Of a DNA stretch of 43,995 nucleotides, positions 7,574-17,086 are shown piece after piece (within the stretch, counting starts at the first letter, position 1; the number at the start of each line of letters is the position of its first letter). The notes under the pieces are model-generated. The model worked only from the letters and a program-made list of their open reading frames with translations. It had not been told where the DNA came from and made no database searches. This stretch comes from an uncultured Mycoplasmatota bacterium (GTDB taxonomy: Bacteria; Bacillota_I; Bacilli_A; RF39; UBA660), in the NCBI GenBank assembly GCA_947297555.1, contig CAMYTM010000001.1, positions 1 to 43,995 on the forward strand, read 5' to 3'. Both the position numbers and the translations under genes were made by a program.

Positions 7574-9874
7574 ATGTTAGATCAGTTACGAAACAATGAT
7601 TTGGTTATAACAAATAATAAAGATGCTATTTTAGATTATTTAGATAAAAAAAAACAATTATTAAATATTAAGATAATGACACAGCAAGAATTTATAAATC
7701 ATTATTTTGGATATACAGATACATCAGCGCTTTATTATTTAGTAGATAAGTATCATTATAAATATGATGTTGCCAAAATGTATTTAGATAATTTTTTGTT
7801 TGATGAAAAATTGTTTAAAGAATTGGAAGAAAATCACTTTATTTTTAGAACACCATTATTTAAGATGAGAATATCTCGTATTGTTATTATTGATATTGAG
7901 ATTGAGCCTTTTTTGAAAAAAGAAATAGAAAAGTATGATTATTTATATTTGAAAAGAGATAAACAAAAATTTGTACCTCAAGTTACTTTTTTTTCTACAT
8001 TAGAAGATGAAGTAGAGTATGTTGCGAACAGAGTGAGAGAGTTATTAAAAATGATGCCTACTTCTAAAATTGCAATTGTTTTAGAAAGTGGAGAGTATTT
8101 CAATACATTAAAAAGAGTATTTAAATTATACGGGATTCCTATAAATACGTATGAACCTAAAGGTATATATGGCACTTATTCTGTACATAAATTTTTGCAT
8201 ACACTAAAGGATACAAAAGATTTTTCCATGGCTTTGAATTGTATTCGAAAAGATGCTATTTATGATGCGATATTAAAGGTCTGTAATCAATATCAGTTTA
8301 CAGGAATAGATGATACAATTCTTTATTTAGTAGAAGAGGAATTAAAGCAAAAAAATATTCCTTATCAGGAAAAGAAAGAAGCCGTTCGTGTTATCAATAT
8401 GAACAAAATGGTTGATGAAGAAGATTATTATTTTATTCTTTCTTTTAATGAAGGTATTTTTCCTAAAATCTATAAAGATGAAGATTATTTAAATGATTTT
8501 CAAAAGCAAAAGATTGGTTTATTTACATCTTTTGAGAAAAATAAAAATGAGAAAGAAAAAGTAATTCGTAAAATTATGAGTTTTAAAAATGTAGTGATTA
8601 CGTATAAATTGAGTTTTCAAGGACAAAAATATTATCCTTCTTCCTTGTTAGCGGAGTTGGGTTTAGAAGGAATAGAGGGAAGTAATCATGAATATTCCTT
8701 TTCTGATTCTTATAATCAATTAAAATTAGCAAGTATGTTAGATCAATTTATTAAATACAATAAAGTTCATGAAGATTTAGGTCTTCTTATGTATAATTAC
8801 CAAGAGATTCCTTATTTAACTTATGATAATCAATTTCAAAACATTGAAATTCCTACTTTTAGAAGTTATATTCATGAAAGGTTAACTTTGTCTTATTCTA
8901 GTTTGGATACATTTTATCATTGTAGTTTTCGCTTCTTTTTGGCTAATATTTTAAATTTAGATAAGCATGAAGAAACGTTTATGAAAGTGATTGGGACTAT
9001 GTTTCATTCTATTTTATCTGTTGCTTTTCAAGAGGATTTTGATTTTGAAAGTGCATTTTCTAAATTTGTTAGTACTAATAAATTTAGCCCAAAAGAAGAT
9101 TTTTTTGTTTCAAAGTTAAAAATAAAATTATGGGAGGCAATTGAAATTATTAAAGAACAAAATCAAAATAGTGAACTAGTGCATGGGTTGTACGAAAAAA
9201 AAGTTATTATTCATAAGAAAAAGGATATTGATGTAAATTTTGTTGGTATTATAGATAAAATAAAATATAATGAATTTAATGGAAAAAAAGTTGTGTCAGT
9301 TATTGATTATAAAACGGGGGTACCTTATATTGAACTTAATCATTTATATTATGGGTTGTCTATGCAACTTCCTATTTATTTGTATTTGTTGCATTCTTTA
9401 TTTTTAGAAGATGTAGAGATTGCAGGATTTTATTTGCAAAAAGTAGTTCATGAAAATTTGTCTTTTCAAAAGGGGCATGATTATGTTAAAGAGATGAAAA
9501 AACTTTATCGTTTGGAAGGGTTTAGTACTGATAATGAAGAAATATTAAAATTAAATGATTCTCATTATGTTGATAGTAAAATGATTAAGGGAATGAGGGT
9601 TTCTTCAAAAGGATTTTATCCTTATACAAAAGTTTTAAGTGCAGAACAAATGAAAAAATTGGTAAAATTAGTGGATACGAAAGTAGAAGAAGCCATTGTG
9701 GATATTCAAAATGCTCGCTTTAGGATTAATCCAAAAATGATTGATAATGAAATTATTGGTTGTGCTTTTTGTAAATTTAAAGATATCTGTTACTGTAGTA
9801 CTAAAGATTTTGTTTTGTTAAAGAAGATGAGTTATGAAGAATTTTTGGGAAAAAGAGAAATAAATGAAAGTTAG
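7574..9874 (+). CDS. addB: AddB-like subunit of AddAB helicase-nuclease
   Basis: The 766-residue protein partners AddA in double-strand break repair and degradation of linear DNA. The C-terminal third has the PD-(D/E)XK nuclease domain: LSYSSLDTFYHCSFRFFL, then VIGTMFHSIL and VSVIDYKTG with the catalytic Asp and Lys. Cysteines of the AddB iron-sulfur staple are present: one in YHC and three in CAFCKFKDIC. It is about 400 residues shorter than B. subtilis AddB, and I see no Walker A near the N-terminus, so the helicase half is degenerate or reduced. It lies 11 bases before addA in one operon. Confidence 0.85.
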   Translation: MLDQLRNNDLVITNNKDAILDYLDKKKQLLNIKIMTQQEFINHYFGYTDTSALYYLVDKYHYKYDVAKMYLDNFLFDEKLFKELEENHFIFRTPLFKMRISRIVIIDIEIEPFLKKEIEKYDYLYLKRDKQKFVPQVTFFSTLEDEVEYVANRVRELLKMMPTSKIAIVLESGEYFNTLKRVFKLYGIPINTYEPKGIYGTYSVHKFLHTLKDTKDFSMALNCIRKDAIYDAILKVCNQYQFTGIDDTILYLVEEELKQKNIPYQEKKEAVRVINMNKMVDEEDYYFILSFNEGIFPKIYKDEDYLNDFQKQKIGLFTSFEKNKNEKEKVIRKIMSFKNVVITYKLSFQGQKYYPSSLLAELGLEGIEGSNHEYSFSDSYNQLKLASMLDQFIKYNKVHEDLGLLMYNYQEIPYLTYDNQFQNIEIPTFRSYIHERLTLSYSSLDTFYHCSFRFFLANILNLDKHEETFMKVIGTMFHSILSVAFQEDFDFESAFSKFVSTNKFSPKEDFFVSKLKIKLWEAIEIIKEQNQNSELVHGLYEKKVIIHKKKDIDVNFVGIIDKIKYNEFNGKKVVSVIDYKTGVPYIELNHLYYGLSMQLPIYLYLLHSLFLEDVEIAGFYLQKVVHENLSFQKGHDYVKEMKKLYRLEGFSTDNEEILKLNDSHYVDSKMIKGMRVSSKGFYPYTKVLSAEQMKKLVKLVDTKVEEAIVDIQNARFRINPKMIDNEIIGCAFCKFKDICYCSTKDFVLLKKMSYEEFLGKREINES

Positions 9875-9885
9875 GAGGTGAATGT

Positions 9886-12800
9886 ATGCCATTGTGGACA
9901 AAAGAACAAAGAGATGCTATACATTTTGATCATTCTAATATTATTGTAAGTGCTGGAGCAGGTAGTGGAAAGACGGCTGTTTTGTCTGAAAGGGTAATTC
10001 GTAAATTAAGGGATGGAGTGAATATTAATGAACTTTTGATTTTAACTTTTACGAAAGCAGCAGCAGAGGAGATGAAGATTAGAATTAGAAACAAGATATC
10101 AAAAGATGATTCTTTAAAAAGTCAACTTGCTTTACTGGATGCTTCTTATATTACTACTTTTGATGCCTACGCTCTTGCGATAGTTAAAAAATATAATTAT
10201 TTGTTAAATGTATCTAAAAATATTTCCATAATCGAGTCTAGTATTATTTCTATAAAAAAGGAAGAATTATTGGATAGTGTTTTTGATGAATACTATGTGT
10301 CTCGAGATGAAAAGTTTTTAAAGTTTATAGATGACTTTTGTGTTAAAGATGATGGAGTAGTTAAAGTATGTATTTTAGAGATGAATAATAAACTTGATAT
10401 GCGTTATGATAAGGCAGAGTATTTAAAAAATTATATTGTAAATTATTATAATGATAATTTTATAAACAAGTTAATTCAAGAATATGAGAATTTAATTTTA
10501 GAGAAAGTGAGTCTACTTCACGAACAGGTATTGAAGTTAGAAGAGTTTGTTTCGACTGAATATGCAGAGAAATTGAATGAATCTTTAGGGGAGTTATTGA
10601 TTGCAGATAGTTATCAAAAGGTTGTAAGTAATATAAATACTATACCTAGGTTACCTAAGAATGCAGAGGAAGAAGCAAAAGTTGTTAAAGAAAAAATAAG
10701 TGATTGCTTGAAAGAAATTGATACTTTATGTAGTTATAGAGATTTAGAAGAAATAAAAGATTCTCTTTACAAAACAAAGAATTATGTCGAAGTGATTATA
10801 GAAATCATTTTAAGGTTAGATGCGAAAGTGAATGATTATAAGTTTCAAAATGACTTATTTGAGTTTTGTGATATTGCTAAAATGGCGATTCGTGTATTAG
10901 AAGAAAACGAAGAGATTTGCATGCAATTGCGTGCTAGTCTAAATGAAATTATGATTGATGAGTATCAAGATACGAATGATTTGCAAGAGAAATTTATTTC
11001 TTTTCTGGCAAAAGACAATGTCTATATGGTGGGAGATATTAAGCAGTCTATTTATCGCTTTCGAAATGCTAATCCTAATCTTTTTAAAGAAAAGTATGAT
11101 CAGTATTCATTACATGAAGGTGGGATAAAAATTGATTTGAATAAAAATTTTCGTTCTAGAAAGGAAGTGCTACAGAATATTAATTTGATTTTTAATTTGG
11201 TAATGAGTGATTTTGTTGGAGGTGCTAGTTATAGCGCGTCTCATCAAATGTGTTATGGAAATACTTCTTATGATGAAATTGGAAGTACAGCGCATTCTAA
11301 TGATTTAGAGATATTAAATTATGTTTATGATAAAACGGCTGGTTACTCGAAAGAAGAAATTGAAATTTTTACTATTGCAACGGATATTAAGAAGAAAATG
11401 GAGGAACAATACGAAATTTTTGATAAAGATGCTCAAATCAAGCGTCCTATTCGATATGAAGATATTGTGATTTTGATGGATCGGTCTACTCATTTTTATT
11501 TGTATAAAAAAGTATTTGAATATTTAAATATTCCTATGGCAATTTATAAAGATGAATCGATTACAGATAGTGTTACTATTGCGATAGTGAAAAATATTTT
11601 GTATTTACTTTTAAATCGTTATCCCAATCAAGAATTTAAATATGCTTTTATTAGTGTTTTGCGAAGTTTTTTGTTTAGGGAAGAGGATAATGTAATTTTT
11701 TCTTATTTTGTAAATCAAAATTATGAGGATTCTTTTTTGTTAAAGATTATAGAATCTATCGATTATTTTATGTTAAATCCTAAAGAAGTAATGGAAGAGA
11801 TTATCGAAAAATTTGCTTTTTATGAAAAAATTGTTACAGTGGGAGATGTGGATAAGCATATTGCAATTTTGGATTATTTGCTTACTATTGCTGATTCTTT
11901 AGGCAAAATGGGATATACTTTGGAGGATTTTTATCATTATTTATGTGTTTTACAGGAGAAGAATTATGACATTACAATTCATTCTTTGAAACAGGAAAAT
12001 GGAGTTAAAATTATGACTATTCATAAATCTAAAGGATTAGAGTTTCATTTGTGTTATTTTAGTGGATTGTCTTCCAAGTTTAATTTGAGTGATGTAAATG
12101 CAAGGTTTTTGTATGATAAAAAGTATGGAATTGTAACCCCTTTTCTTGATAGAGGAATTAGAGGAACAATTTGTAAGGATTTGATTAAAATATCTCAATT
12201 AAAGGAAGAAATTTCTGAAAGAATTAGACTTTTTTATGTAGCGTTAACAAGGGCAAAGGAGAAGATGATTTTTGTAGCATCTTTAAAGGAAGAAAGTCCT
12301 TTTGTATTGGATAGAGTTATAGATTATCAAAAATTAGAGTATAGATCACTATTAGATATTTTAAATTCTATTAAGGGAAATTTGTCTTCTTTTATAAGGA
12401 GAGTAGATTTAGATAATATTGGACTTACTCATGATTATAATTATATTAAGGAATATAACTTTAGAGAGTTAATAGAGTATAAAAAGTGCAATTTGGATGT
12501 AGATATGCTTGTTAAAGAAGAGAATGTAGTGGAGAAGGAACGTTTTTCTAAAGTGTCTACTAAATTGATGTCTAGAGAAGAAATGGAAAATATGCGTAGT
12601 GGTGTATATTTTCACGAGATTATGGAGAATTTTGATTTTACTAATCCAAATTATAGCGGGCTGGACGATTTTGATGTAAGAAAGATTCAGGCTTTTATAG
12701 GAACTGGCATTTTAGATCGAGCCTTGCATTTATATAAGGAATATGAGTTTAAATATATAGTGAAAGACACTGTTTTGCATGGTGTGATTGATTTGTTGAT

Positions 12801-13002
12801 AGAAGAGGAAAGTGAATTTAAAATAGTTGATTATAAGTTAGTGAATACAAAAGACGAAGTGTATATTAAACAATTAAAAGGATATAAGGAATATATTGAA
12901 AAAAAATTTCAAAAAAGTGCTAGAGTATTTTTGTATTCAATAGTAAAAGAAAGTCTTGAAGAAATAAAGTTACAAGACTTGGATGTTTTAATGGAAGTCT
13001 AG
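9886..13002 (+). CDS. addA: AddA ATP-dependent helicase-nuclease
   Basis: The 1038-residue UvrD-like helicase has a C-terminal nuclease. Motifs in order are TKEQRDAI (Q-motif), SAGAGSGKTA (Walker A, Lys29), TFTKAAAEEMK (motif Ia), DEYQDTNDLQ (Walker B), GDIKQSIYRFRNA (motif III), MTIHKSKGLEF (motif V), LFYVALTRAKEKM (motif VI), and nuclease residues in GVIDLLI and FKIVDYKLV. With AddB it resects DNA ends and recognises Chi-like sites. The start follows AGGAGG and is 11 bases after addB. It is shorter than the B. subtilis protein but has every catalytic motif. Confidence 0.95.
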   Translation: MPLWTKEQRDAIHFDHSNIIVSAGAGSGKTAVLSERVIRKLRDGVNINELLILTFTKAAAEEMKIRIRNKISKDDSLKSQLALLDASYITTFDAYALAIVKKYNYLLNVSKNISIIESSIISIKKEELLDSVFDEYYVSRDEKFLKFIDDFCVKDDGVVKVCILEMNNKLDMRYDKAEYLKNYIVNYYNDNFINKLIQEYENLILEKVSLLHEQVLKLEEFVSTEYAEKLNESLGELLIADSYQKVVSNINTIPRLPKNAEEEAKVVKEKISDCLKEIDTLCSYRDLEEIKDSLYKTKNYVEVIIEIILRLDAKVNDYKFQNDLFEFCDIAKMAIRVLEENEEICMQLRASLNEIMIDEYQDTNDLQEKFISFLAKDNVYMVGDIKQSIYRFRNANPNLFKEKYDQYSLHEGGIKIDLNKNFRSRKEVLQNINLIFNLVMSDFVGGASYSASHQMCYGNTSYDEIGSTAHSNDLEILNYVYDKTAGYSKEEIEIFTIATDIKKKMEEQYEIFDKDAQIKRPIRYEDIVILMDRSTHFYLYKKVFEYLNIPMAIYKDESITDSVTIAIVKNILYLLLNRYPNQEFKYAFISVLRSFLFREEDNVIFSYFVNQNYEDSFLLKIIESIDYFMLNPKEVMEEIIEKFAFYEKIVTVGDVDKHIAILDYLLTIADSLGKMGYTLEDFYHYLCVLQEKNYDITIHSLKQENGVKIMTIHKSKGLEFHLCYFSGLSSKFNLSDVNARFLYDKKYGIVTPFLDRGIRGTICKDLIKISQLKEEISERIRLFYVALTRAKEKMIFVASLKEESPFVLDRVIDYQKLEYRSLLDILNSIKGNLSSFIRRVDLDNIGLTHDYNYIKEYNFRELIEYKKCNLDVDMLVKEENVVEKERFSKVSTKLMSREEMENMRSGVYFHEIMENFDFTNPNYSGLDDFDVRKIQAFIGTGILDRALHLYKEYEFKYIVKDTVLHGVIDLLIEEESEFKIVDYKLVNTKDEVYIKQLKGYKEYIEKKFQKSARVFLYSIVKESLEEIKLQDLDVLMEV

Positions 13003-13114
13003 CATAGATTGATTTTGATATTATTTGCTCTAAAAAGTGGTGGTTTGATGGTGTGAAATGATTATTTTAACCAATTTTGTATTTTTTTCATACTTTATAC
13101 TAGAGGTGAAAAAC

Positions 13115-13158
13115 ATGTCTATAAGAGCGACTAAAAAAGTAGTAATAGATCCTGGTCA
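13115..13158 (+). pseudogene. Split LysM amidase, fragment 1 of 4 (5' end)
   Basis: ATG at 13115, after AGGTG, encodes MSIRATKKVVIDPGH. The Amidase_3 motif DPGHGG is broken after the CA of the His codon by element 1. Reading continues into the element for a dozen codons and stops at 13198, so at most a 27-residue peptide is made. The frame resumes exactly at 24908. The four fragments together give 399 residues without frameshift or stop. Precise excision of all three elements would therefore restore a working gene. Confidence 0.9.
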
Positions 13159-13244
13159 CCCGAGTTATTTGTTCCCCAACAATAATATGTTTTGGTAAAC
13201 GATAAATCTATAAGTTAAGGTACTTTGATAGAGAAGTATCTTTT
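13155..13244 (+). repeat. 90-bp left-end direct repeat, copy A
   Basis: It matches 15231-15320 at about 85 of 90 positions by eye. It contains the GTCA junction, the TTCCCCAA recombinase arm and a hairpin (AAGGTACTT, 13217-13225, with AAGTATCTT, 13234-13242) ending in T's. The rest of the gap to 13433 shows no gene. The copy marks one side of the AlbA module. Confidence 0.85.
13157..13179 (+). other. attL of element 1
   Basis: The core CA (13157-13158) is followed by 13 bases and then TTCCCCAA (13172-13179). The same octamer appears inverted at the same distance from the right core. Left of the core is amidase sequence. Confidence 0.75.
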
Positions 13245-13433
13245 ATTATGGAAAAATTTATTTAGGATGTTGTTATGATGACTAGTGAAATCATTTACTC
13301 AGGTTATATAGAAAAATAAAAAAGACTTATGAGAAAATGGGATATGAAATAATTGATGTATAAATTTAAAATTTAAAATGAGACAAATATTTTTAAAATG
13401 TATGTTACAATTGATTTAAGAGGTGAGATACTT

Positions 13434-15104
13434 TTGAATAAAACTTATGAAGAATTAAAAGAAATCGTGTTAGAACTTATTAAGAATGAAGAGAATGAAT
13501 GTGTAGAATTTAAAAGAGCAGAAAATGATTTTGATATAGATAAATTAGGAAAGTATTTCTCTGCTATTGGAAATGAAGCTACTTTAAAAAATAAACAATA
13601 TGGCTGGATAATTTTTGGAATTGATGATAAAACTCATGAGTTTATTAACACTAAATATCATTATGATGATAATTTTAATAATGTTAAAAAACAAATTTCA
13701 GATAATACTACTGATAATATAACTTTTATTGAGGTGTATTCTATTAAAATTTATGAAAATAGAGTTGTTATGTTTCAAGTCCCTGCTGCATCTGGAACTC
13801 CTATTAATTGGAAGGGCTTTCCTTATGGAAGAAATGGTGAATTATTAGTACCTTTGGCTTTAAATAAGATTGAACAAATTAAAGCAACGGCAAATTATGA
13901 TTGGTCTAGACAAATTATAGAAGAAGCCACTATTGATAATTTGGATGTAGAGGCTATTAAAATAGCTCGAACTCAATTTAAAAGAAAATATAAGGGCACA
14001 CCAATAGCAAATGAAATAGAAAGTTTATCAGATATAGATTTTCTTAATAAAGCAAAAGTAACTATTGATGGAAAAATTACCTATGCTGCTATGTTATTAT
14101 TAGGTAAAAATGATGATGACTATTTGATGAATGGTTATAATGCTCGTATGACTTGGAAATTATATGATGAAATTAATGTGATTGATTATGAGCATTTTGG
14201 CATTCCTTTTATTATTAATGTTGAAAAAGTAAAAAATAAAATTAGGAATTTAAGATATAGATATATGGTGAATGAAAATACGTTATTTCCTAATGAGGTA
14301 GATCAGTATGATAATTACATACTTCGTGAGTTAATAAATAATTGTATAGTACACCAAGATTACAGATTAAAAGGAATTATAAATGTAATGGAATTTAAAG
14401 ATAAGTTAATTATTACAAATGAAGGGAATTTTATCCCACAAAAAATTGAGAATGTTTTAAAAGATGGTTATTCATCTCCTTATTACCGAAATCAGTTTCT
14501 TGCCAGTGCAATGGTGAATTTAAATATGATTGATACAGTTGGGAGTGGAATAAGAAGAATCTATAATATTCAAAAAGAAAAATATTTTCCGCTACCAGAT
14601 TATGATTTGAGTGAGGATAATAGAGTAAAAGTTACATTATATGGAAAAATAATAGATGAAAATTATAGTAAAATATTATTTGAAAAAACGAATCTTGATA
14701 TAGATAAAGTCATATTATTAGATAGAGTTCAAAAGTCTTACTCTATAACTAAAGAACAAAGTGATTATTTAAAGAAAGATGATTTAATTGAAGGTAGGTA
14801 TCCCAATATTTATATTTCATCTGATATTGCAAAAATAACTAATAAGAAAGTAGATTATATTGAAAATAAAGGCTTAGATAATGCTTATTATATGGATTAT
14901 ATAATAGCTTACATAAAAAAATTTGGTAGTGCGAGTAGACAAGAAATTAATGATTTAATAAAACCAAAACTTCCTAGTAATTTATCTTCTGCACAATTAG
15001 ATAATAAAGTTCGCTATTTGTTAAGAAAAATGCGTGAAGATGGGAAAATATATAATGCTGGTAATGATACTAAGCCAGTTTGGAAAATAAAAAATGATAT
15101 TTAG
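13434..15104 (+). CDS. AlbA_2 (Schlafen-type) ATP-binding protein
   Basis: The 556-residue protein has an N-terminal AlbA_2 domain (ENECVEFKRAEN, then YGWIIFGIDD), a middle GHKL-type ATPase-like part (LRELINNCIVHQDYRLKG with the N-box Asn and the HQDY stretch, then IITNEGNF), and a C-terminal winged helix (about 485-556, IAYIKKFGSASRQEINDLI). Such proteins are common on mobile elements as regulators or defence genes; the biochemical role is unclear. The TTG at 13434 is chosen because AGGTGAG lies six bases upstream; an ATG at 13398 has no ribosome site. Copies of the 90-bp element end lie on both sides, so it sits in its own module. Confidence 0.85.
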   Translation: MNKTYEELKEIVLELIKNEENECVEFKRAENDFDIDKLGKYFSAIGNEATLKNKQYGWIIFGIDDKTHEFINTKYHYDDNFNNVKKQISDNTTDNITFIEVYSIKIYENRVVMFQVPAASGTPINWKGFPYGRNGELLVPLALNKIEQIKATANYDWSRQIIEEATIDNLDVEAIKIARTQFKRKYKGTPIANEIESLSDIDFLNKAKVTIDGKITYAAMLLLGKNDDDYLMNGYNARMTWKLYDEINVIDYEHFGIPFIINVEKVKNKIRNLRYRYMVNENTLFPNEVDQYDNYILRELINNCIVHQDYRLKGIINVMEFKDKLIITNEGNFIPQKIENVLKDGYSSPYYRNQFLASAMVNLNMIDTVGSGIRRIYNIQKEKYFPLPDYDLSEDNRVKVTLYGKIIDENYSKILFEKTNLDIDKVILLDRVQKSYSITKEQSDYLKKDDLIEGRYPNIYISSDIAKITNKKVDYIENKGLDNAYYMDYIIAYIKKFGSASRQEINDLIKPKLPSNLSSAQLDNKVRYLLRKMREDGKIYNAGNDTKPVWKIKNDI

Positions 15105-15202
15105 AAAGTGCAGAGAAAGTGCAGAGATTTGTATAAAAAGTGCAGTAAAAATGTTGCAAACTCCCTAAATAAGCCAAAAATTAGTGTAGCAAAAGTGCAG
15201 AG
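15105..15202 (+). repeat. Four AAAGTGCAG iterons after the AlbA gene
   Basis: AAAGTGCAG occurs at 15105, 15116, 15137 and 15192, three times extended to AAAGTGCAGAG. They start one base after the stop codon. They may be a protein-binding array or leftovers of a repetitive C-terminal tail, since another frame reads ESAEICIKSAVKML. Confidence 0.6.
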
Positions 15203-15230
15203 ATTATTTTTAAATAAAGTATTGCGTAAT

Positions 15231-15320
15231 GTCACCCAAGTTATTTGTTCCCCAACAATAATATGTTGTGGTAAACGATAAATCTATAAGTTAAGGTACT
15301 TTGTTAGGAAAGTATCTTTT
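15231..15320 (+). repeat. 90-bp left-end direct repeat, copy B (internal att half-site)
   Basis: This second copy of the element 1 left end starts with GTCA (CA at 15233-15234) and has TTCCCCAA at the same 13-base distance, then the same hairpin (15293-15320). The bases to its left do not carry the matching TTGGGGAA arm. It could be the old left end of the element before the AlbA module was added. Confidence 0.85.
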
Positions 15321-15354
15321 TTGGTGATATAATATTAAATAGAGAGGTCTTTCT

Positions 15355-16314
15355 ATGAACAATGTAAAAAATGAACATTATATTCCTAGATTTTATTTGA
15401 AAAGATTTTCTACAGAAAGAATAAAAAGTGCTTATATGATTGATGTATATAATAAAAAGGCTCATAAGAAATTATTAAAACAAAATGTTAAAAATTTTGC
15501 TTGTATTAATAAATTTTATGATATTGATAATAATGAAATAAGAGAACAATTAGATATTCTTTTTAAATTTCCTAATATTAGTAATGATGATAAGATTAGA
15601 ATCTTAAATGACCGACAATTGATAGAACATTATTTTGCAAATGTAGAAAATCAAATAAAGCCTTTATTTGATTTAATAGAAGTCAATCATGATATAATAA
15701 ATGATATATTTTTTCGAGCTAATTTTTGTATTTTTATTAGAGATTTATCTATTAGGACTAATGGATTTCGTGAACATATGACAAAAATAGCTTCTACTTC
15801 ATTAGAACAGTTAAGAAAATTAAAAATTGAAAAAATAGGAAATTTTGATATAAGTAAATCTGCTGATGAACTAGCAAAGGTAAAACAATTACAAGCAATA
15901 GCATCTATTCCATTACTTGTAAAAGATGCAACGATTTTATTAACTGAATATAATTTTTATATTGGCATTAACAATACTAAAATTCCATTTATTATTTCAG
16001 ACCAACCTGCTTTGCCTGTCTTTGTAAAATGTAATGAGATTTGTATTCCTATTAGTTCTAAAACTGCAATTATAATGAGGGCTAAAGGGAAAAATGTTAA
16101 GTATTTAACCGATATTATTCCATTAGGTTACGAAATTGAGTTAACTGAAAAAAATGTTACATATTATAATATTGTTCAATTTAGTACCGCCAGCGAATAT
16201 TTATTTGGTAATATTAAAGAAATAGAAAGAATGATTGAATTGCAAAAATTTTCTGATACAATTCATAGTTTGGATGATAATAGTTTACATAATGAAGATT
16301 TTTATGTGAATTAA
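15355..16314 (+). CDS. DUF4238 domain protein
   Basis: The 319-residue protein opens with the family hallmark NEHYIPRFYLKRFS, has the FACINKFYDID stretch, and carries IPFIISDQPALPV in its C-terminal half. DUF4238 proteins are widespread on mobile elements and have no established reaction. A TATAAT at 15328-15333 and GAGAGG before the ATG give it its own promoter just after repeat copy B. The next gene starts 39 bases downstream and looks like a nuclease-fold protein, so the two may be a unit. Confidence 0.85.
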   Translation: MNNVKNEHYIPRFYLKRFSTERIKSAYMIDVYNKKAHKKLLKQNVKNFACINKFYDIDNNEIREQLDILFKFPNISNDDKIRILNDRQLIEHYFANVENQIKPLFDLIEVNHDIINDIFFRANFCIFIRDLSIRTNGFREHMTKIASTSLEQLRKLKIEKIGNFDISKSADELAKVKQLQAIASIPLLVKDATILLTEYNFYIGINNTKIPFIISDQPALPVFVKCNEICIPISSKTAIIMRAKGKNVKYLTDIIPLGYEIELTEKNVTYYNIVQFSTASEYLFGNIKEIERMIELQKFSDTIHSLDDNSLHNEDFYVN

Positions 16315-16353
16315 TTTAAAATTATATAAAAAATAGAAATAGTTGGGTGGTAA

Positions 16354-17034
16354 ATGATAATGGAAAATAAAAAGATTGAAGAAAAACAAATTTTAGAGAA
16401 AATATATAACAATAAAAATGAAAATTTATATAAGGTAATTGATTCTATAAGTGAGAAACCTGATTTTATTTTAAAAGATTTAATTACTGATGAACTTTTT
16501 GGTGTTGAAATAACTAACATGTTTTATAATGAATTCAGTGCAAGATTACAGATTCCTGAAAATGTTAATATGATGTTGAAAAATGGTATACCAAGAAAAG
16601 CTGAAGAAGTATTAGCAAGACATAAAATGTATATTAATATTGAAAATAGTTGGCATTATATTGGGGATACAATAGGGCAATCGTTCAAAGATTATGATGA
16701 TTATATTAATGCCATTATTAATACAATAAAAGTAAAAACAGAAAAAGCAAAGAAATATAAAAAATTGGATTATATTGAATTATTTATATATGATAATGAA
16801 AATTATTTAAGATTTAAAAAAATTGAGGATTTGAAATATTTAGAGGAATCTGAAAAATTAAAAAACGCTATAAGTAATTCTCCATTCAAAAGAATATACT
16901 TTTTTACTATCATTAATAATTATTCAATGTTATTATTAAATGGTGATATTAGTTCAGGTCCTCTTGCAATATCAGATGAAAAGTTAGAAATTCATAAAAA
17001 TTATATGAAAAGTTTATTTAATCAAGATACTTAA
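16354..17034 (+). CDS. Hypothetical, restriction-endonuclease-like fold possible
   Basis: I do not recognise this 226-residue protein. KPDFIL (35-40) followed by FGVEITN (49-55) resembles a PD-(D/E)XK active site with Thr in the Lys position. A lysine-rich helix, then strand-rich DYIELFIYD and RIYFFTI stretches, follow. It lies 39 bases after the DUF4238 gene and shares its direction. The stop codon sits inside a hairpin of the same family as the 90-bp repeats. Confidence 0.5.
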   Translation: MIMENKKIEEKQILEKIYNNKNENLYKVIDSISEKPDFILKDLITDELFGVEITNMFYNEFSARLQIPENVNMMLKNGIPRKAEEVLARHKMYINIENSWHYIGDTIGQSFKDYDDYINAIINTIKVKTEKAKKYKKLDYIELFIYDNENYLRFKKIEDLKYLEESEKLKNAISNSPFKRIYFFTIINNYSMLLLNGDISSGPLAISDEKLEIHKNYMKSLFNQDT

Positions 17035-17063
17035 AGATGGTATCTTTTATTATGCAAAAATTT
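17024..17063 (+). terminator. Hairpin terminator with third remnant of the left-end repeat
   Basis: AAGATAC (17024-17030) pairs with GTATCTT (17040-17046) and T's follow; it overlaps the stop codon. Bases 17040-17063 match 13236-13259 with one mismatch, so this is a third, shorter copy of the sequence that borders the AlbA module. Confidence 0.7.
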
Positions 17064-17086
17064 TAATAGAAAGCGAGGATTGATAA

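Noticed and set aside
15105..15202. A small CRISPR-like array.
   Set aside because: The repeat is only 9-11 bases, spacers differ greatly in length (0 to about 46) and there are no cas genes.
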